Assembly: GCA_951394045.1 (NCBI GenBank)
Contig: OX595987.1
Coordinates: forward strand, 3,410,001-3,474,000
DNA: 64,000 bases
Origin: Nitzschia sp. DOCU1
Taxonomy: Eukaryota > Bacillariophyta > Bacillariophyceae > Bacillariales > Bacillariaceae
Direction: 5' to 3'
The notes under the pieces are model-generated. The model saw only the letters and a list, made by a program, of their open reading frames with translations. It was not told where the DNA came from and did not search any database. The position numbers and the translations under genes were made by a program. Of this stretch, positions 43,172-52,402 are shown in pieces (position 1 is the stretch's first letter; the number at the start of each line of letters is the position of its first letter).

Positions 43172-44287
43172 CTAGGGGGTTTTCGAGGATTTTCTCGGGG
43201 GCCTGTTATACTTGATTCTTAGGGAAGTTCCTTCCACCGCTTTGGCGTTCACTGGCATCCAGCCATTCTCGGGCGGGAGGGGTAGTCGCATTGAATTGGG
43301 GACATACCACATCGGTAAGATGCTATTTGGGTGACTGCGCTCCACAATGCCAAGGTACCATCCAGCAAAGCCATGAAAGGGCAAGCGGTCCCTAAGCATC
43401 ATTATTCTTTCAGACGCCGCTTCACCCGTATCCGTTGAACTTTTCTCAAAGTACAGGCCGTGTTTTTGGAGACGCCGCGCATGGTAAGTCCCAATGTACT
43501 GTCTGAACTTCTCAGGGAGATTGCAGGCTTCAATCGAAGGTGTCTTCTCTACCAAATCATCGTAACAAGTGGCAAGTTCCCACTCCTTCATTACAAGTCG
43601 AACAAACATGGGGTTTGCTATGTCTGCGGCGCTAAACCTGCGAAAAACGGACTTCTGGGCATCCCGATCTAATGTCTTCTCAACCTTGCAAAGCACTGGA
43701 ATGATTCTTTCCAGCTGCTTTTCACTGAACACCATTCGCAAAGTTCGATCGCTTAAGATCGTATGGAAGTATTCAAAGGCAGCCTCCTTGGCCTCAACAG
43801 AAAGATTACTGGAATCGCATAGAACAAATGCTTGAACAAATAAGTCGAGCATGCGGAGATCTGTATTCTTGTTGGTCAGCGCCTCCTTGAAGTCTTCAGC
43901 AATGACATCACCACAAACATTGAGTCCTTGGTGAAATTCGTACTTGTCATACAGTTCGACGATTTTGACAGCATCTTCCATCTTCATTTTTCGGCCTTCC
44001 CGTAGATCCAGGTACTTCATTGCAAGAGCCCAAGTTTTCGGTTCGACATCGGGGAACTTGATTTCCCGAGAAATCGATTCCTTCATCGGACTCGCCAACA
44101 GAGTGTCAATGAAACCACTCTGGGCTGCCATGATTATAGAATGGTACCAGTACTCACACTCATTGGGAGGGTCGCCTACAATGATCTTCAAATCGGGCTC
44201 CACCGAGCGCAGCTTCTTGGTGGGAGGTTCTTCTTTGATATCCTCATCATTCTGGCCAGGCCTTTGCTCGTTGTTGATGGAAGCCAT
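43172..44287 (-). CDS. BTB/POZ-domain protein, paralog 1
   Basis: 371 aa, single exon. Basic/acidic N-terminus (EEPPTKKLRSVEPDLKIIVG), then a BTB/POZ core at residues ~30-135: ECEYWYHSIIMAAQSGFIDT, LLASPMKESISREIKFPDVE, WALAMKYLD, AVKIVELYDKYEF. The middle is helical, BACK-like (LFVQAFVLCDSSNLSVEAKE, SEKQLERIIPVLCKVEK), and the C-terminal ~130 residues are unrecognised. BTB domains dimerise and often link substrates to Cullin-3 ligases. The adjacent paralog at 44907-46067 is clearly homologous over the full length, showing tandem duplication. Confidence 0.85.
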   Translation of the reverse strand: MASINNEQRPGQNDEDIKEEPPTKKLRSVEPDLKIIVGDPPNECEYWYHSIIMAAQSGFIDTLLASPMKESISREIKFPDVEPKTWALAMKYLDLREGRKMKMEDAVKIVELYDKYEFHQGLNVCGDVIAEDFKEALTNKNTDLRMLDLFVQAFVLCDSSNLSVEAKEAAFEYFHTILSDRTLRMVFSEKQLERIIPVLCKVEKTLDRDAQKSVFRRFSAADIANPMFVRLVMKEWELATCYDDLVEKTPSIEACNLPEKFRQYIGTYHARRLQKHGLYFEKSSTDTGEAASERIMMLRDRLPFHGFAGWYLGIVERSHPNSILPMWYVPNSMRLPLPPENGWMPVNAKAVEGTSLRIKYNRPPRKSSKTP

Positions 44288-44459
44288 GCACCTTTCTTTG
44301 TTTAGCTTTGATCAGATGCGTTTATGTTGATGAAAGGGGTTATGTTGATGCTAGCAAGTGTCGTTGTCACTGTTCATACCGTCCGTAGGAAAAACATTGC
44401 ACCACCAATGAGCGCGCAAAAAAATTGTGGTAAATATGCAAGCATGCCCTGAATGATGC

Positions 44460-44480
44460 GGGGGGGGGGGGGGGGGGGGG
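44460..44480 (+). repeat. Poly-G tract (21 G)
   Basis: A homopolymer of 21 guanines between the two BTB paralogs; its length is uncertain in any assembly. It is a potential G-quadruplex former. Confidence 0.9.
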
Positions 44481-44906
44481 CACGGATACGCCTCTCCCTA
44501 CTTCACTACTACTCCCCGCAGATTCGACTCTGGATACCCTGCTTGCCGGTGGGTGATATCGATCCATCATGATTTCAATGTTATTCGAGCGGACAACCTT
44601 TGATGTTGGATAAGCATGTCAGACGAATGGAATGTGCACTCAAGGATTACTTTTGAAACAGGGATGTGTATTCCTGCACTAGGATCAAAAATTATCATTG
44701 TCAGTAGTGGCGAGCGAGCAGTTCATCGTGAGATTGGTCTAGTAGTAGCCACCAGAAGAATAGAAGAAAGCTAGAATTCCTGATTATGTTTGTACAACGA
44801 TTTGCCATCTTGCGATGGGATAAAAACAATGCATGCAATGGAGCCTTCTTGTTCAACTCCTGATGCTGAGCGAATGGTGTCTTAATTGATTGGCCTCTCC
44901 TCGCTC

Positions 44907-46067
44907 TCAACGTGATGACAGGGTCCTACGATTGCCATACATAATTTTTGGAGTACTATGATCGTGCAGTAGAGGGGGTGGGACTGCTGAAATCCACCCA
45001 TCCAGGGGTGGGAGGAGCCGTCCCATTGAGTTAGGGACATACCACCAAGGCTTGATGCGAGTATGGTCTAAGGGTTGACTGTTCAAGTCACTGGCAAGGG
45101 CCGTCACAAGGCACCATCCAGAAAAGCTGTGAAAGACCGAGCTTAACTTCCTGATCTGCACAATTGTCGTGTTTGCTGGTTCTTCATCTGCCATTGTAAC
45201 CGTTGGACCTTTTTGAAAGTACAGGCCATCTTTTTCATGGCGCACCACACGGTAAATTCCACAGACATTGACCCCACTGACTGGCTTACGTACATTATAG
45301 ACTTCAATTGAAGGTGTCGCGTCTACCAATTCATCGTAACTAGCGGCAAGTTCCCATTCCTTCAGTACAAGTCGAGCAAACATGGGGCTTGCCAAGTCCT
45401 CGGCACTGAAGCGATGAAAAACACACTCTTCGTCCTCCAGTTCTTCTTGTCTCTGTTCAGCCTTGCGAAACACTGGAATGATTCTTTCCAGCTGCTTTTC
45501 ACTGAACACCATTCGTAAACTTTGACTGCATAAGATTGTATCAATATATTGATAAGCAGACTGCTTTGCATTTTCAGACAGATTGCAGGAATCGCAAAGA
45601 AGAAATGCCTGCACACCTACGTCGAGCATGCGGGGATGATGTGTATTCTTGTTTGGCGGGGCATCATCGAATGCGTCCGCAATGGTATCGTCGCAAGCTT
45701 TGAGTCCTTGGTGAAATTCGTACTTGTCATACAGTTCGACGATTTTGACAGCATCTTCCATCTTCATTTTCCGGCTTTCACTTGGATCCAGGAACTTCAT
45801 GGCAAGATCCCAGGTTTCTGGTTGGATATCCGGGAGCTTGATTTCCCGAGAAATCGATTCCTTCATTGGACTCGCCAACAGGGTGTCAATGAATCCACTG
45901 TGGGCGGCCATGATTGCCGAATGGTACCAGTACTCACACTCATTGGGAGCTTCGCCTACAATGATCTTTAAATCGGGCTCCACCGAGCGCAACTTCTTTG
46001 TGGGAGATTCTTCTACGACATCTTCATCATTCTGGTTGGGCCTTGGCTCGTCATTGATGAAGGACAT
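44907..46067 (-). CDS. BTB/POZ-domain protein, paralog 2
   Basis: 386 aa, single exon, same order of domains as paralog 1: VVEESPTKKLRSVEPDLKII, ECEYWYHSAIMAAHSGFIDT, LLASPMKESISREIKLPDIQ, and MKMEDAVKIVELYDKYEFHQ shared almost exactly. Divergence rises toward the C-terminus, where it has extra residues (for example the NTIVQIRKLSSVFHSFSGW region). The start codon at 46067 lies only 110 bp from the left end of the Copia element at 46178, so its promoter now contains or abuts an LTR. Function is otherwise as inferred for paralog 1. Confidence 0.85.
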   Translation of the reverse strand: MSFINDEPRPNQNDEDVVEESPTKKLRSVEPDLKIIVGEAPNECEYWYHSAIMAAHSGFIDTLLASPMKESISREIKLPDIQPETWDLAMKFLDPSESRKMKMEDAVKIVELYDKYEFHQGLKACDDTIADAFDDAPPNKNTHHPRMLDVGVQAFLLCDSCNLSENAKQSAYQYIDTILCSQSLRMVFSEKQLERIIPVFRKAEQRQEELEDEECVFHRFSAEDLASPMFARLVLKEWELAASYDELVDATPSIEVYNVRKPVSGVNVCGIYRVVRHEKDGLYFQKGPTVTMADEEPANTTIVQIRKLSSVFHSFSGWCLVTALASDLNSQPLDHTRIKPWWYVPNSMGRLLPPLDGWISAVPPPLLHDHSTPKIMYGNRRTLSSR

Positions 46068-46171
46068 GGTTCTTTCTTTGTTGAGCTTTGATGTCTCCTC
46101 AAATCGTCATTGCTTTTCTTTTTATGACAGAAGGCAATCTTGCAAAACATCAGACCACACTGTGGGTTCGC

Positions 46172-46177
46172 CGGAGG
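46172..46177. repeat. Target-site duplication, left
   Basis: CGGAGG, repeated at 52715-52720. If the LTR is taken to end in CAC instead of CA, the duplication is the 5-bp GGAGG more usual for Copia elements. Confidence 0.85.
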
Positions 46178-46489
46178 TGTTCGATTACGTCATAACGACT
46201 GAGTATTTGAGAGCCATTCGAGTGAATCGGCTAACAGGACTCATGTCGGGACCCACCCGGTGGACTTTGAGCGGGCCGGTCAAACGGCACATAGAGCCAA
46301 AGTACCGACGACACAATGGGTGGTCAGCGACGATCTAACGATAGTTCCTTCTACAAAAGGAAGTAATAGAGTAAGTGGAGGCTCTCCGGAGCCCCACAAA
46401 CACAACTTATAATTTGGCATTAGCAACGCTATTTTGCTTTATTACTACTTCGCCCGATAGCCGAGCCTGAGAACTCGACTATTAGTACA
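46178..46489 (+). repeat. 5' LTR
   Basis: 312 bp, TGTTCGATTACG...TTAGTACA. Contains a TTATAA box-like sequence near 46407, a small GC-rich hairpin (GGCTC-TCCG-GAGCC) near 46380 and an A-rich promoter-like segment. It is identical by eye to the 3' LTR. Confidence 0.97.
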
Positions 46490-46505
46490 CGCTTCCTCTG
46501 CGCCA
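46488..46505 (+). other. Primer-binding site, initiator tRNA-Met D-arm type
   Basis: CACGCTTCCTCTGCGCCA is the reverse complement of TGGCGCAGAGGAAGCGTG. This matches 17 of 18 positions of the D-arm region of eukaryotic initiator tRNA-Met as I remember it (TGGCGCAGCGGAAGCGTG). The first two bases are the last two of the LTR. It does not match a tRNA 3' acceptor end. Confidence 0.65.
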
Positions 46506-46528
46506 ATAGACGAAGATAGAACTAAAAG

Positions 46529-48070
46529 ATGGCTCGAGCAGGTACTCGAGGTGCAACAGCGAGGAGAGCAGCAGCTCAGCCCGCAGCAGCCGCTGGAAAT
46601 CCAGCGCCGCCGGCGGTTCAACCACCGGCGCAAGCACCACCGGTTGTCCAGCAGGTGCAACTACCACCGATGGTACAAGCTCCGCAGGAGCAACCGGAGC
46701 CACAAGTCCAACCACCAGTCGTTGTTGCAGCTCCAGTAGCGGCGGTCAATGCAGCAGCTCCGCCTGCCGCAAACGAACCAGCCGCGAACCAAGCGGCGGC
46801 GGCAACTGGCACGGCTGGCGTCAGATTCAGCTTGACTCCCGGGTTGTTGAAACCAGGAGTGCTGGACTATGACTCTAAACAAGGCATCTCCCACTACAAT
46901 AACGCGATCAAGAAGCTCCAGGAGGAACTCTACGACGGAGGACCCGACGGATTCTTCCAATTCTTGAAAGCGATTGCAGAGAGGGCCAACGAGTTCGGAT
47001 GGGATGTTCCAGGAGGCATATTCTGGTATGTCCCAAGCCTGAACGAACCGCCAGTAAACATCCTGGAGAACTACGGACGACTTAACATCCAGAAGATTTA
47101 CATGGATGCTCAAGCGTGGATGTTCTCCCAGGGAAGAATGGCACAGGACGATCGGATGCTATATGAGTGCATCCAAAACTCATTGACTGTGGGTGCGAAG
47201 GCAAAGCTCAACGTACATCGTCGAGCCTACACCTTCATGCAAGGAGATCTCCGCATCCCTTGCGGAGTAGCTTATTTGAAGCTCCTCATTCGGGAATCCT
47301 ACCTCGATACACATGCGACGACTGGGATGATCAGGATGAAGCTAGGAAACTTGGCTGCTCAGATGTCAGTTCTTGGCAACGACATATCCAAGTTCAACGC
47401 CTACGTCTACACCATGGTCGAAGCACTCTATGCGAGAGGAGAGAAGACCGAAGACCTCCTCACCAACTTGTTCCAAGGTTACGCAGCTTGCACGGATACT
47501 ACATTCGTCAACTACATAGCCGACAAGCAAACTGAATGGGAGGAAGGGGTCGACATGAAGCCAGTCCACTTGATGAACTTGGCGCTGACCAAGTACAAGA
47601 TCTTGAAGGAAAAGGAGATCTGGATGACTCCGACGAAGGAGCAAGAGACGCTCATTGCTCTCGCAGCCAGGTTCAATACACTCAAGAAGAAGTACGACGG
47701 TCGTGCTGCCGAAGGAACTGCGAAGAAGAAAGGAGCGGTTTCGACCAAGAAGGGAAAGTTCCCCGAGCGACCGGACTGGATGACCAAGTCAATTGAGCCA
47801 ACCGGCGACGCACTCAGGAAGTCCAAGACCCACAACGGAAAGCCGTGGTACTGGTGTGGCCCGACTACCGGAGGGAAATGTGGTGGCGTTTGGCGCTGCC
47901 ACAAACCCGAGGAGTGTAAGGGAACCGCGTCGAAGGCCACCGGCAAGCGCCCCGCGAACGATCAAGGTGGCGGCGGCGGAAAGAAGGGAAACCAGGTAGT
48001 GATCAACGCAGTCCAAGTTGCATCGATGCAGGACAGCAACGATCTAACCGGAGGGTATCAGAGCAACTGA
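46529..48070 (+). CDS. gag: Copia gag polyprotein
   Basis: 513 aa. An Ala/Pro/Gln-rich N-terminus (~100 residues) precedes a capsid-like helical region (residues ~120-400) containing GISHYNNAIKKLQEELYDGG, AFMQGDLRIPCG-like segments and LGNLAAQMSVLGNDISKFNA. Near the C-terminus a cysteine/histidine cluster, WCGPTTGGKCGGVWRCHKPE followed by EC, resembles an altered zinc knuckle (spacing differs from CX2CX4HX4C). This is the structural protein of the virus-like particle. It ends at a UGA (48068-48070) in the same frame as pol, followed by CGA. Confidence 0.88.
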   Translation: MARAGTRGATARRAAAQPAAAAGNPAPPAVQPPAQAPPVVQQVQLPPMVQAPQEQPEPQVQPPVVVAAPVAAVNAAAPPAANEPAANQAAAATGTAGVRFSLTPGLLKPGVLDYDSKQGISHYNNAIKKLQEELYDGGPDGFFQFLKAIAERANEFGWDVPGGIFWYVPSLNEPPVNILENYGRLNIQKIYMDAQAWMFSQGRMAQDDRMLYECIQNSLTVGAKAKLNVHRRAYTFMQGDLRIPCGVAYLKLLIRESYLDTHATTGMIRMKLGNLAAQMSVLGNDISKFNAYVYTMVEALYARGEKTEDLLTNLFQGYAACTDTTFVNYIADKQTEWEEGVDMKPVHLMNLALTKYKILKEKEIWMTPTKEQETLIALAARFNTLKKKYDGRAAEGTAKKKGAVSTKKGKFPERPDWMTKSIEPTGDALRKSKTHNGKPWYWCGPTTGGKCGGVWRCHKPEECKGTASKATGKRPANDQGGGGGKKGNQVVINAVQVASMQDSNDLTGGYQSN

Positions 48071-48103
48071 CGAGGACGGGTTGGGCTCACTTACGTATTG
48101 AAA

Positions 48104-51100
48104 ATGTCGATGATGACTTTAAGACCACTCCTAATCATATTAGCGAAGTGGCTTATGTGTTACATTTACTCTATACTAGCGATCCTAACCCCTGATATTG
48201 CAAGTAGCGACGATCCCAACTACTACTATGTTCCCAAGTCCAAACGGTGGACTCGCGTGCGGGCGATTTTGGGAATATTGATAGCCGGGATATTTTGTGT
48301 GAGCGGAAAGTTCGAGCCATACGAGACGACATGGAAAGAACTCAAGACCAGGTCTAAATACAGGGAGGCAATCGGTGCCATAAGTATCGATGAGCCTATT
48401 TCCCTGAGTCGGAGAACTAACGGATCACTCGATATTTTCAATACAGTGGCCGAAAGGGAGACGAACTCAGAGGGAGAACCAATCCACGTAAACGTGGCTA
48501 AGTTCGACTGCGATTCGGCAGCCATCGGCATTGATAACAGATGCAGTGCGTGTATATCGCACGACATCAACGATTTCGATGGACCCGTAAAGAAAGTCAA
48601 TCGCTCAATTAAGGGATTCGGAGGTGAGAGCAATTTCGACGTGTACCAAGGAACAATTGTGTGGCGTTGGTGCGATAATTTGGGTGCAGTGCACAAGTTT
48701 CGTATTCCAAACAGCTACTACATTCCAAAGGGACGGATGAGACTGCTAAGCCCCCAACACTGGGCGAAGACGCAGATAGGATCGCGCATGAAGAACGTCC
48801 TTGGAACCGGCGAAACGACGACTGCTACTACAACGAAATTATTTTGGAACAATGGAAAGAATGAACTCGACGTCGCGATTGGAGAAAGAGATAACTGCGC
48901 AACGTTCTTCATGGCACCAGGATTCAACAAGTTCTCGGTGTTCTGCCAGACGTGCAACGTTGACTACGGCGAATCTATGGACGATCCCATCATGGCATGC
49001 GATACTCAAGTAGTAAGCGATGATGAGGATGACGACATCGATGCATCGCCACCTCCCGAGCCACCAGCGCCTCCTAGGCAACGGTCAACTTGGTGGTCAC
49101 GTATCACCGGATTGCCCATCACTCGAGAGAGGGCTGAGGCGGAGGAAAAGCAAGAACAAGAGGGCCCAACGTCGACCGCGTTCAACCTAGATGGACCGAC
49201 GGCGGAGGGCGAGCAAAGGCCGGTGGTAATCGAAGAGGAAGAGGACAGGCAGCCTACAACAGCCGCCGCCCAACTACTCCGATATCATCAACGCTTCGGG
49301 CACATCAGCTTCGCCAAGCTTCAAAACATGGCCAAGCAGAACATTCTCCCAAGGGCATTGGCCGACTGCGCCGTGCCAGCATGCAGCGCATGCCTATTCG
49401 CCAAGGCAACAAGAAGAAATTGGAGATCCAAGAGGAGACTTGATTGGACCACCAAGAACCAAGCGACTAAACCAGGTGAAGTCGTGTCGGTGGACCAACT
49501 AGTGTCCCCGACAATGGGGCTGGTGGCACAAGGCACTGGAAGGCTGACGACTAAGCGCTACAAGTATGCTACAGTCTACGTCGACCAGTACTCTGGATTC
49601 TCATACGTTTATCTGCAGAAGACAGCAGATGCCGAAGAGACGATAGCAGGGAAGAAAGCCTTCGAGGCAATGGCATGGCAGCATGGCGTAAAGGTAAAAT
49701 CTTACCACGCCGACAACGGAATATTTCGAGCTAATAAGTGGGTTGATGAATGCAGAAACAGCCAGCAAGTCCTCACCTTCGCTGGAGTTAATGCTCATCA
49801 TACCAACGGACTAGCCGAAAGAAGAATCAGGTCACTCCAGGATCTGACTCGCTCCCAACTGATTCATGCAAACCGACGATGGAAGATGGACGCGACGGTG
49901 AATTTGTGGCCGTACGCCATAAGAATGGCAAACGACGCAATTAACGAATCCCCTAATTTAAAATATAAGGAGGGACTTTCTCCGTTGCAGCTGTTTTCGA
50001 GTTCGACGGTGCAGACCCACACAAAGCACTGGATGCCTTTCGGGTGCCCGGTCTATGTGCTGGAGGATCAGCTTCAGGGTGCCTCGCGCATCCACAATAA
50101 ATGGGAGTACAGATCGAGAGTGGGCATATATCTCGGTCGTTCCCCAAACCACGGGCGAAACATTGCCATGGTGCTTCACCGAGTAACTGGTCTCGTATCA
50201 CCGCAATTTCACGTGGCATTCGATCCAAGCTTCCGAACAGTTAAGGAAGACAGTTTCGATACCTCGTGGCAAATCAGAACGGGCTTCCTAAGTAAAGGGA
50301 ATGATATCGGAAATAAGACGAAGAAACGCGCTACATCCGAGACAATATTTATAAGGAACCACGCTACGGAGCCAGAGGGAGACCAAGCTAGCGCACGAAA
50401 GAACGCAAAGCGGTCAAAGACGTCAGCTACAGCGAGTAACGCTGGAACCTCCCAAAGACAAGGGGAGAATCTCGAGATACCACCCGATGATAGCCAATCG
50501 GGAAGCAACGAAACCCAGCCACTAGATGGCGACAGCATGGAACAAGACGCCAGTCAAGGCCAATCTCCAAGCAAATCCCGAGCCGACGGGGACCAGCAGA
50601 CTCTAACGCCGACGCAGAGGATCACGAATGTGATGGTGGCCGAACTATCCAGGACCACTGCTGGGAATATAGACGGAGAAATTTACGTACTAGAGGCAAT
50701 GTTTCCGGACTACGCCGGGAACGAAGAAATGGACCCACTACAAGTTTTCAAGGCAACTGCGGACCCGGATACGATGTACCTACATCAAGCTATGAAGCAA
50801 CCGGATGCACCAGAGTTCAAGAAGGCAATGCAGAAGGAGTGGGATGACCAGATCAACAACGGTAACTTCACCGTCATCCACCGATCGAAAGTTCGAGAGG
50901 GAGCGGCAGTACTACCAGCCGTGTGGCAGATGAAACGCAAGCGCGACATCCGCACGCGCCATATTAAAAAGTATAAGGCGCGATTGAACATCGATGGTTC
51001 GCGCATGAAATACGGCCAACACTATGACCAAACTTATGCGCCGGTCGCGAGTTGGAACTCAATTCGCACCGTACTAATTATGGCCGCACTACACAAGTGG

Positions 51101-52369
51101 CACACAAAGCAAATCGACTACGTCCTTGCCTTTCCCCAAGCACCGGTCGAGAGGGAGCTCTTCATGGAAATCCCCAAGGGCTTTCGGATCGAGCAAGGAA
51201 ACACAAAAGACTATGTGTTGCAGCTACATAGAAACGTTTATGGCCAATGTCAGGCCTCCAGAGTCTGGAACAAGTATCTCACCGACATACTCATCAACAA
51301 GGTCGGCTTTCGGCAATCAACTGTCGACGAGTGCGTCTTCTATCGTGGGAACGTCATGTACGTGTTGTACACCGACGACTCGATACTGGCAGGACCAGAC
51401 GAAGACGAGATCAACCAAGCGATCGAGGATATCAAGAGCGCAAAGCTCGATATCACAATTGAAGGTGATATACAAGACTTCCTCGGGGTAAACATCGATA
51501 GAAAGGAAGATGGAACGGTGCACTTGGCGCAACCGCATCTAATCGACCAAATACTACAAGATTTGTCGATGCCCGAGGGAACGGTGCCTAAGACTACACC
51601 AGCAGCGTCATCACGACTACTCTCAAGGCACTCGAGTTCGCAAGACTTTGACAACTCCTTCCATTATAGGTCTGTCATCGGAAAGCTTAACTACTTGGAG
51701 AAGGGGTCACGACCGGATATCGCTTATATCACGCACCAGTGCGCACGATTCTCGACCTGCCCTAAAAAGGAGCATGGTGAGGCTATAAGATGGTTAGCCC
51801 GTTACTTAAAGGGAACACGAAACAAGGGGATGATATTAAGCCCCAACTGCGAGCGAGGCCTCGAGGTGTTCGTCGATGCTGATTTTGCGGGTAATTGGGA
51901 TCCAGAAGAGACGGAGGATAGAGACACCGCGCGATCACGACATGGTTACCTTATCATGTTCGCAGGATGTCCGATACTATGGAAGTCGCAACTACAAACG
52001 GAGGTCGCCCTATCAAGTACCGAGAGCGAGTACACAGGGCTCTCGTATGCATTACGAGACGCTATCCCAATCATCAATCTATTCAAGGAAATGATGGAAG
52101 TCGGCATCCCGATCAAGTCGTCGAAAGCTCTGGTTCATTGCAAAGTTTTCGAAGACAACTCGGGTGCATTGGAAATCGCAAAGGTAGCCAAGTTCCGACC
52201 AAGAACAAAGCACCTAAATTGCCGACTACACCACTTCCGTTCTTACGTTGACAGCGAAGAGGTCTCGATCCACAAGATCGACACACTCGAGCAACCAGCG
52301 GACATTCTGACTAAACCTCTAAACGAGGATGCGGTTGAAAAGTTCCGCAAGATGATAATGGGATGGTAA
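48104..52369 (+). CDS. pol: Copia pol polyprotein (PR-IN-RT-RH)
   Basis: 1421 aa from the ATG at 48104; the frame is continuous with gag from 48071. Hydrophobic segments near the N-terminus: LLIILAKWLMCYIYSILAIL and ILGILIAGIFCV. Protease region ~115-200: IGIDNRCSACIS sits where D-S/T-G is expected. Integrase zinc finger: HQRFGH and CAVPACSAC; DDE residues in VVSVDQL, YHADNGIF and NGLAERRIR. RT: KARLNIDGSRMKYGQHYDQT, IDYVLAFPQAPVERELFMEI, active site YTDDS. RNase H: VFVDADFAGNWD, SSTESEYTGLSYALRD, EDNSGALEIAK; ends with the Copia tail LEQPADILTKPL. No stop or frameshift. Expression probably needs UGA readthrough or re-initiation. Confidence 0.95.
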   Translation: MSMMTLRPLLIILAKWLMCYIYSILAILTPDIASSDDPNYYYVPKSKRWTRVRAILGILIAGIFCVSGKFEPYETTWKELKTRSKYREAIGAISIDEPISLSRRTNGSLDIFNTVAERETNSEGEPIHVNVAKFDCDSAAIGIDNRCSACISHDINDFDGPVKKVNRSIKGFGGESNFDVYQGTIVWRWCDNLGAVHKFRIPNSYYIPKGRMRLLSPQHWAKTQIGSRMKNVLGTGETTTATTTKLFWNNGKNELDVAIGERDNCATFFMAPGFNKFSVFCQTCNVDYGESMDDPIMACDTQVVSDDEDDDIDASPPPEPPAPPRQRSTWWSRITGLPITRERAEAEEKQEQEGPTSTAFNLDGPTAEGEQRPVVIEEEEDRQPTTAAAQLLRYHQRFGHISFAKLQNMAKQNILPRALADCAVPACSACLFAKATRRNWRSKRRLDWTTKNQATKPGEVVSVDQLVSPTMGLVAQGTGRLTTKRYKYATVYVDQYSGFSYVYLQKTADAEETIAGKKAFEAMAWQHGVKVKSYHADNGIFRANKWVDECRNSQQVLTFAGVNAHHTNGLAERRIRSLQDLTRSQLIHANRRWKMDATVNLWPYAIRMANDAINESPNLKYKEGLSPLQLFSSSTVQTHTKHWMPFGCPVYVLEDQLQGASRIHNKWEYRSRVGIYLGRSPNHGRNIAMVLHRVTGLVSPQFHVAFDPSFRTVKEDSFDTSWQIRTGFLSKGNDIGNKTKKRATSETIFIRNHATEPEGDQASARKNAKRSKTSATASNAGTSQRQGENLEIPPDDSQSGSNETQPLDGDSMEQDASQGQSPSKSRADGDQQTLTPTQRITNVMVAELSRTTAGNIDGEIYVLEAMFPDYAGNEEMDPLQVFKATADPDTMYLHQAMKQPDAPEFKKAMQKEWDDQINNGNFTVIHRSKVREGAAVLPAVWQMKRKRDIRTRHIKKYKARLNIDGSRMKYGQHYDQTYAPVASWNSIRTVLIMAALHKWHTKQIDYVLAFPQAPVERELFMEIPKGFRIEQGNTKDYVLQLHRNVYGQCQASRVWNKYLTDILINKVGFRQSTVDECVFYRGNVMYVLYTDDSILAGPDEDEINQAIEDIKSAKLDITIEGDIQDFLGVNIDRKEDGTVHLAQPHLIDQILQDLSMPEGTVPKTTPAASSRLLSRHSSSQDFDNSFHYRSVIGKLNYLEKGSRPDIAYITHQCARFSTCPKKEHGEAIRWLARYLKGTRNKGMILSPNCERGLEVFVDADFAGNWDPEETEDRDTARSRHGYLIMFAGCPILWKSQLQTEVALSSTESEYTGLSYALRDAIPIINLFKEMMEVGIPIKSSKALVHCKVFEDNSGALEIAKVAKFRPRTKHLNCRLHHFRSYVDSEEVSIHKIDTLEQPADILTKPLNEDAVEKFRKMIMGW

Positions 52370-52391
52370 GGCGATTCACAACATAGCAATC

Positions 52392-52402
52392 AAAAGAGGG
52401 AG
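52392..52402 (+). other. Polypurine tract
   Basis: AAAAGAGGGAG immediately before the 3' LTR; the presumed plus-strand DNA primer. Confidence 0.85.
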
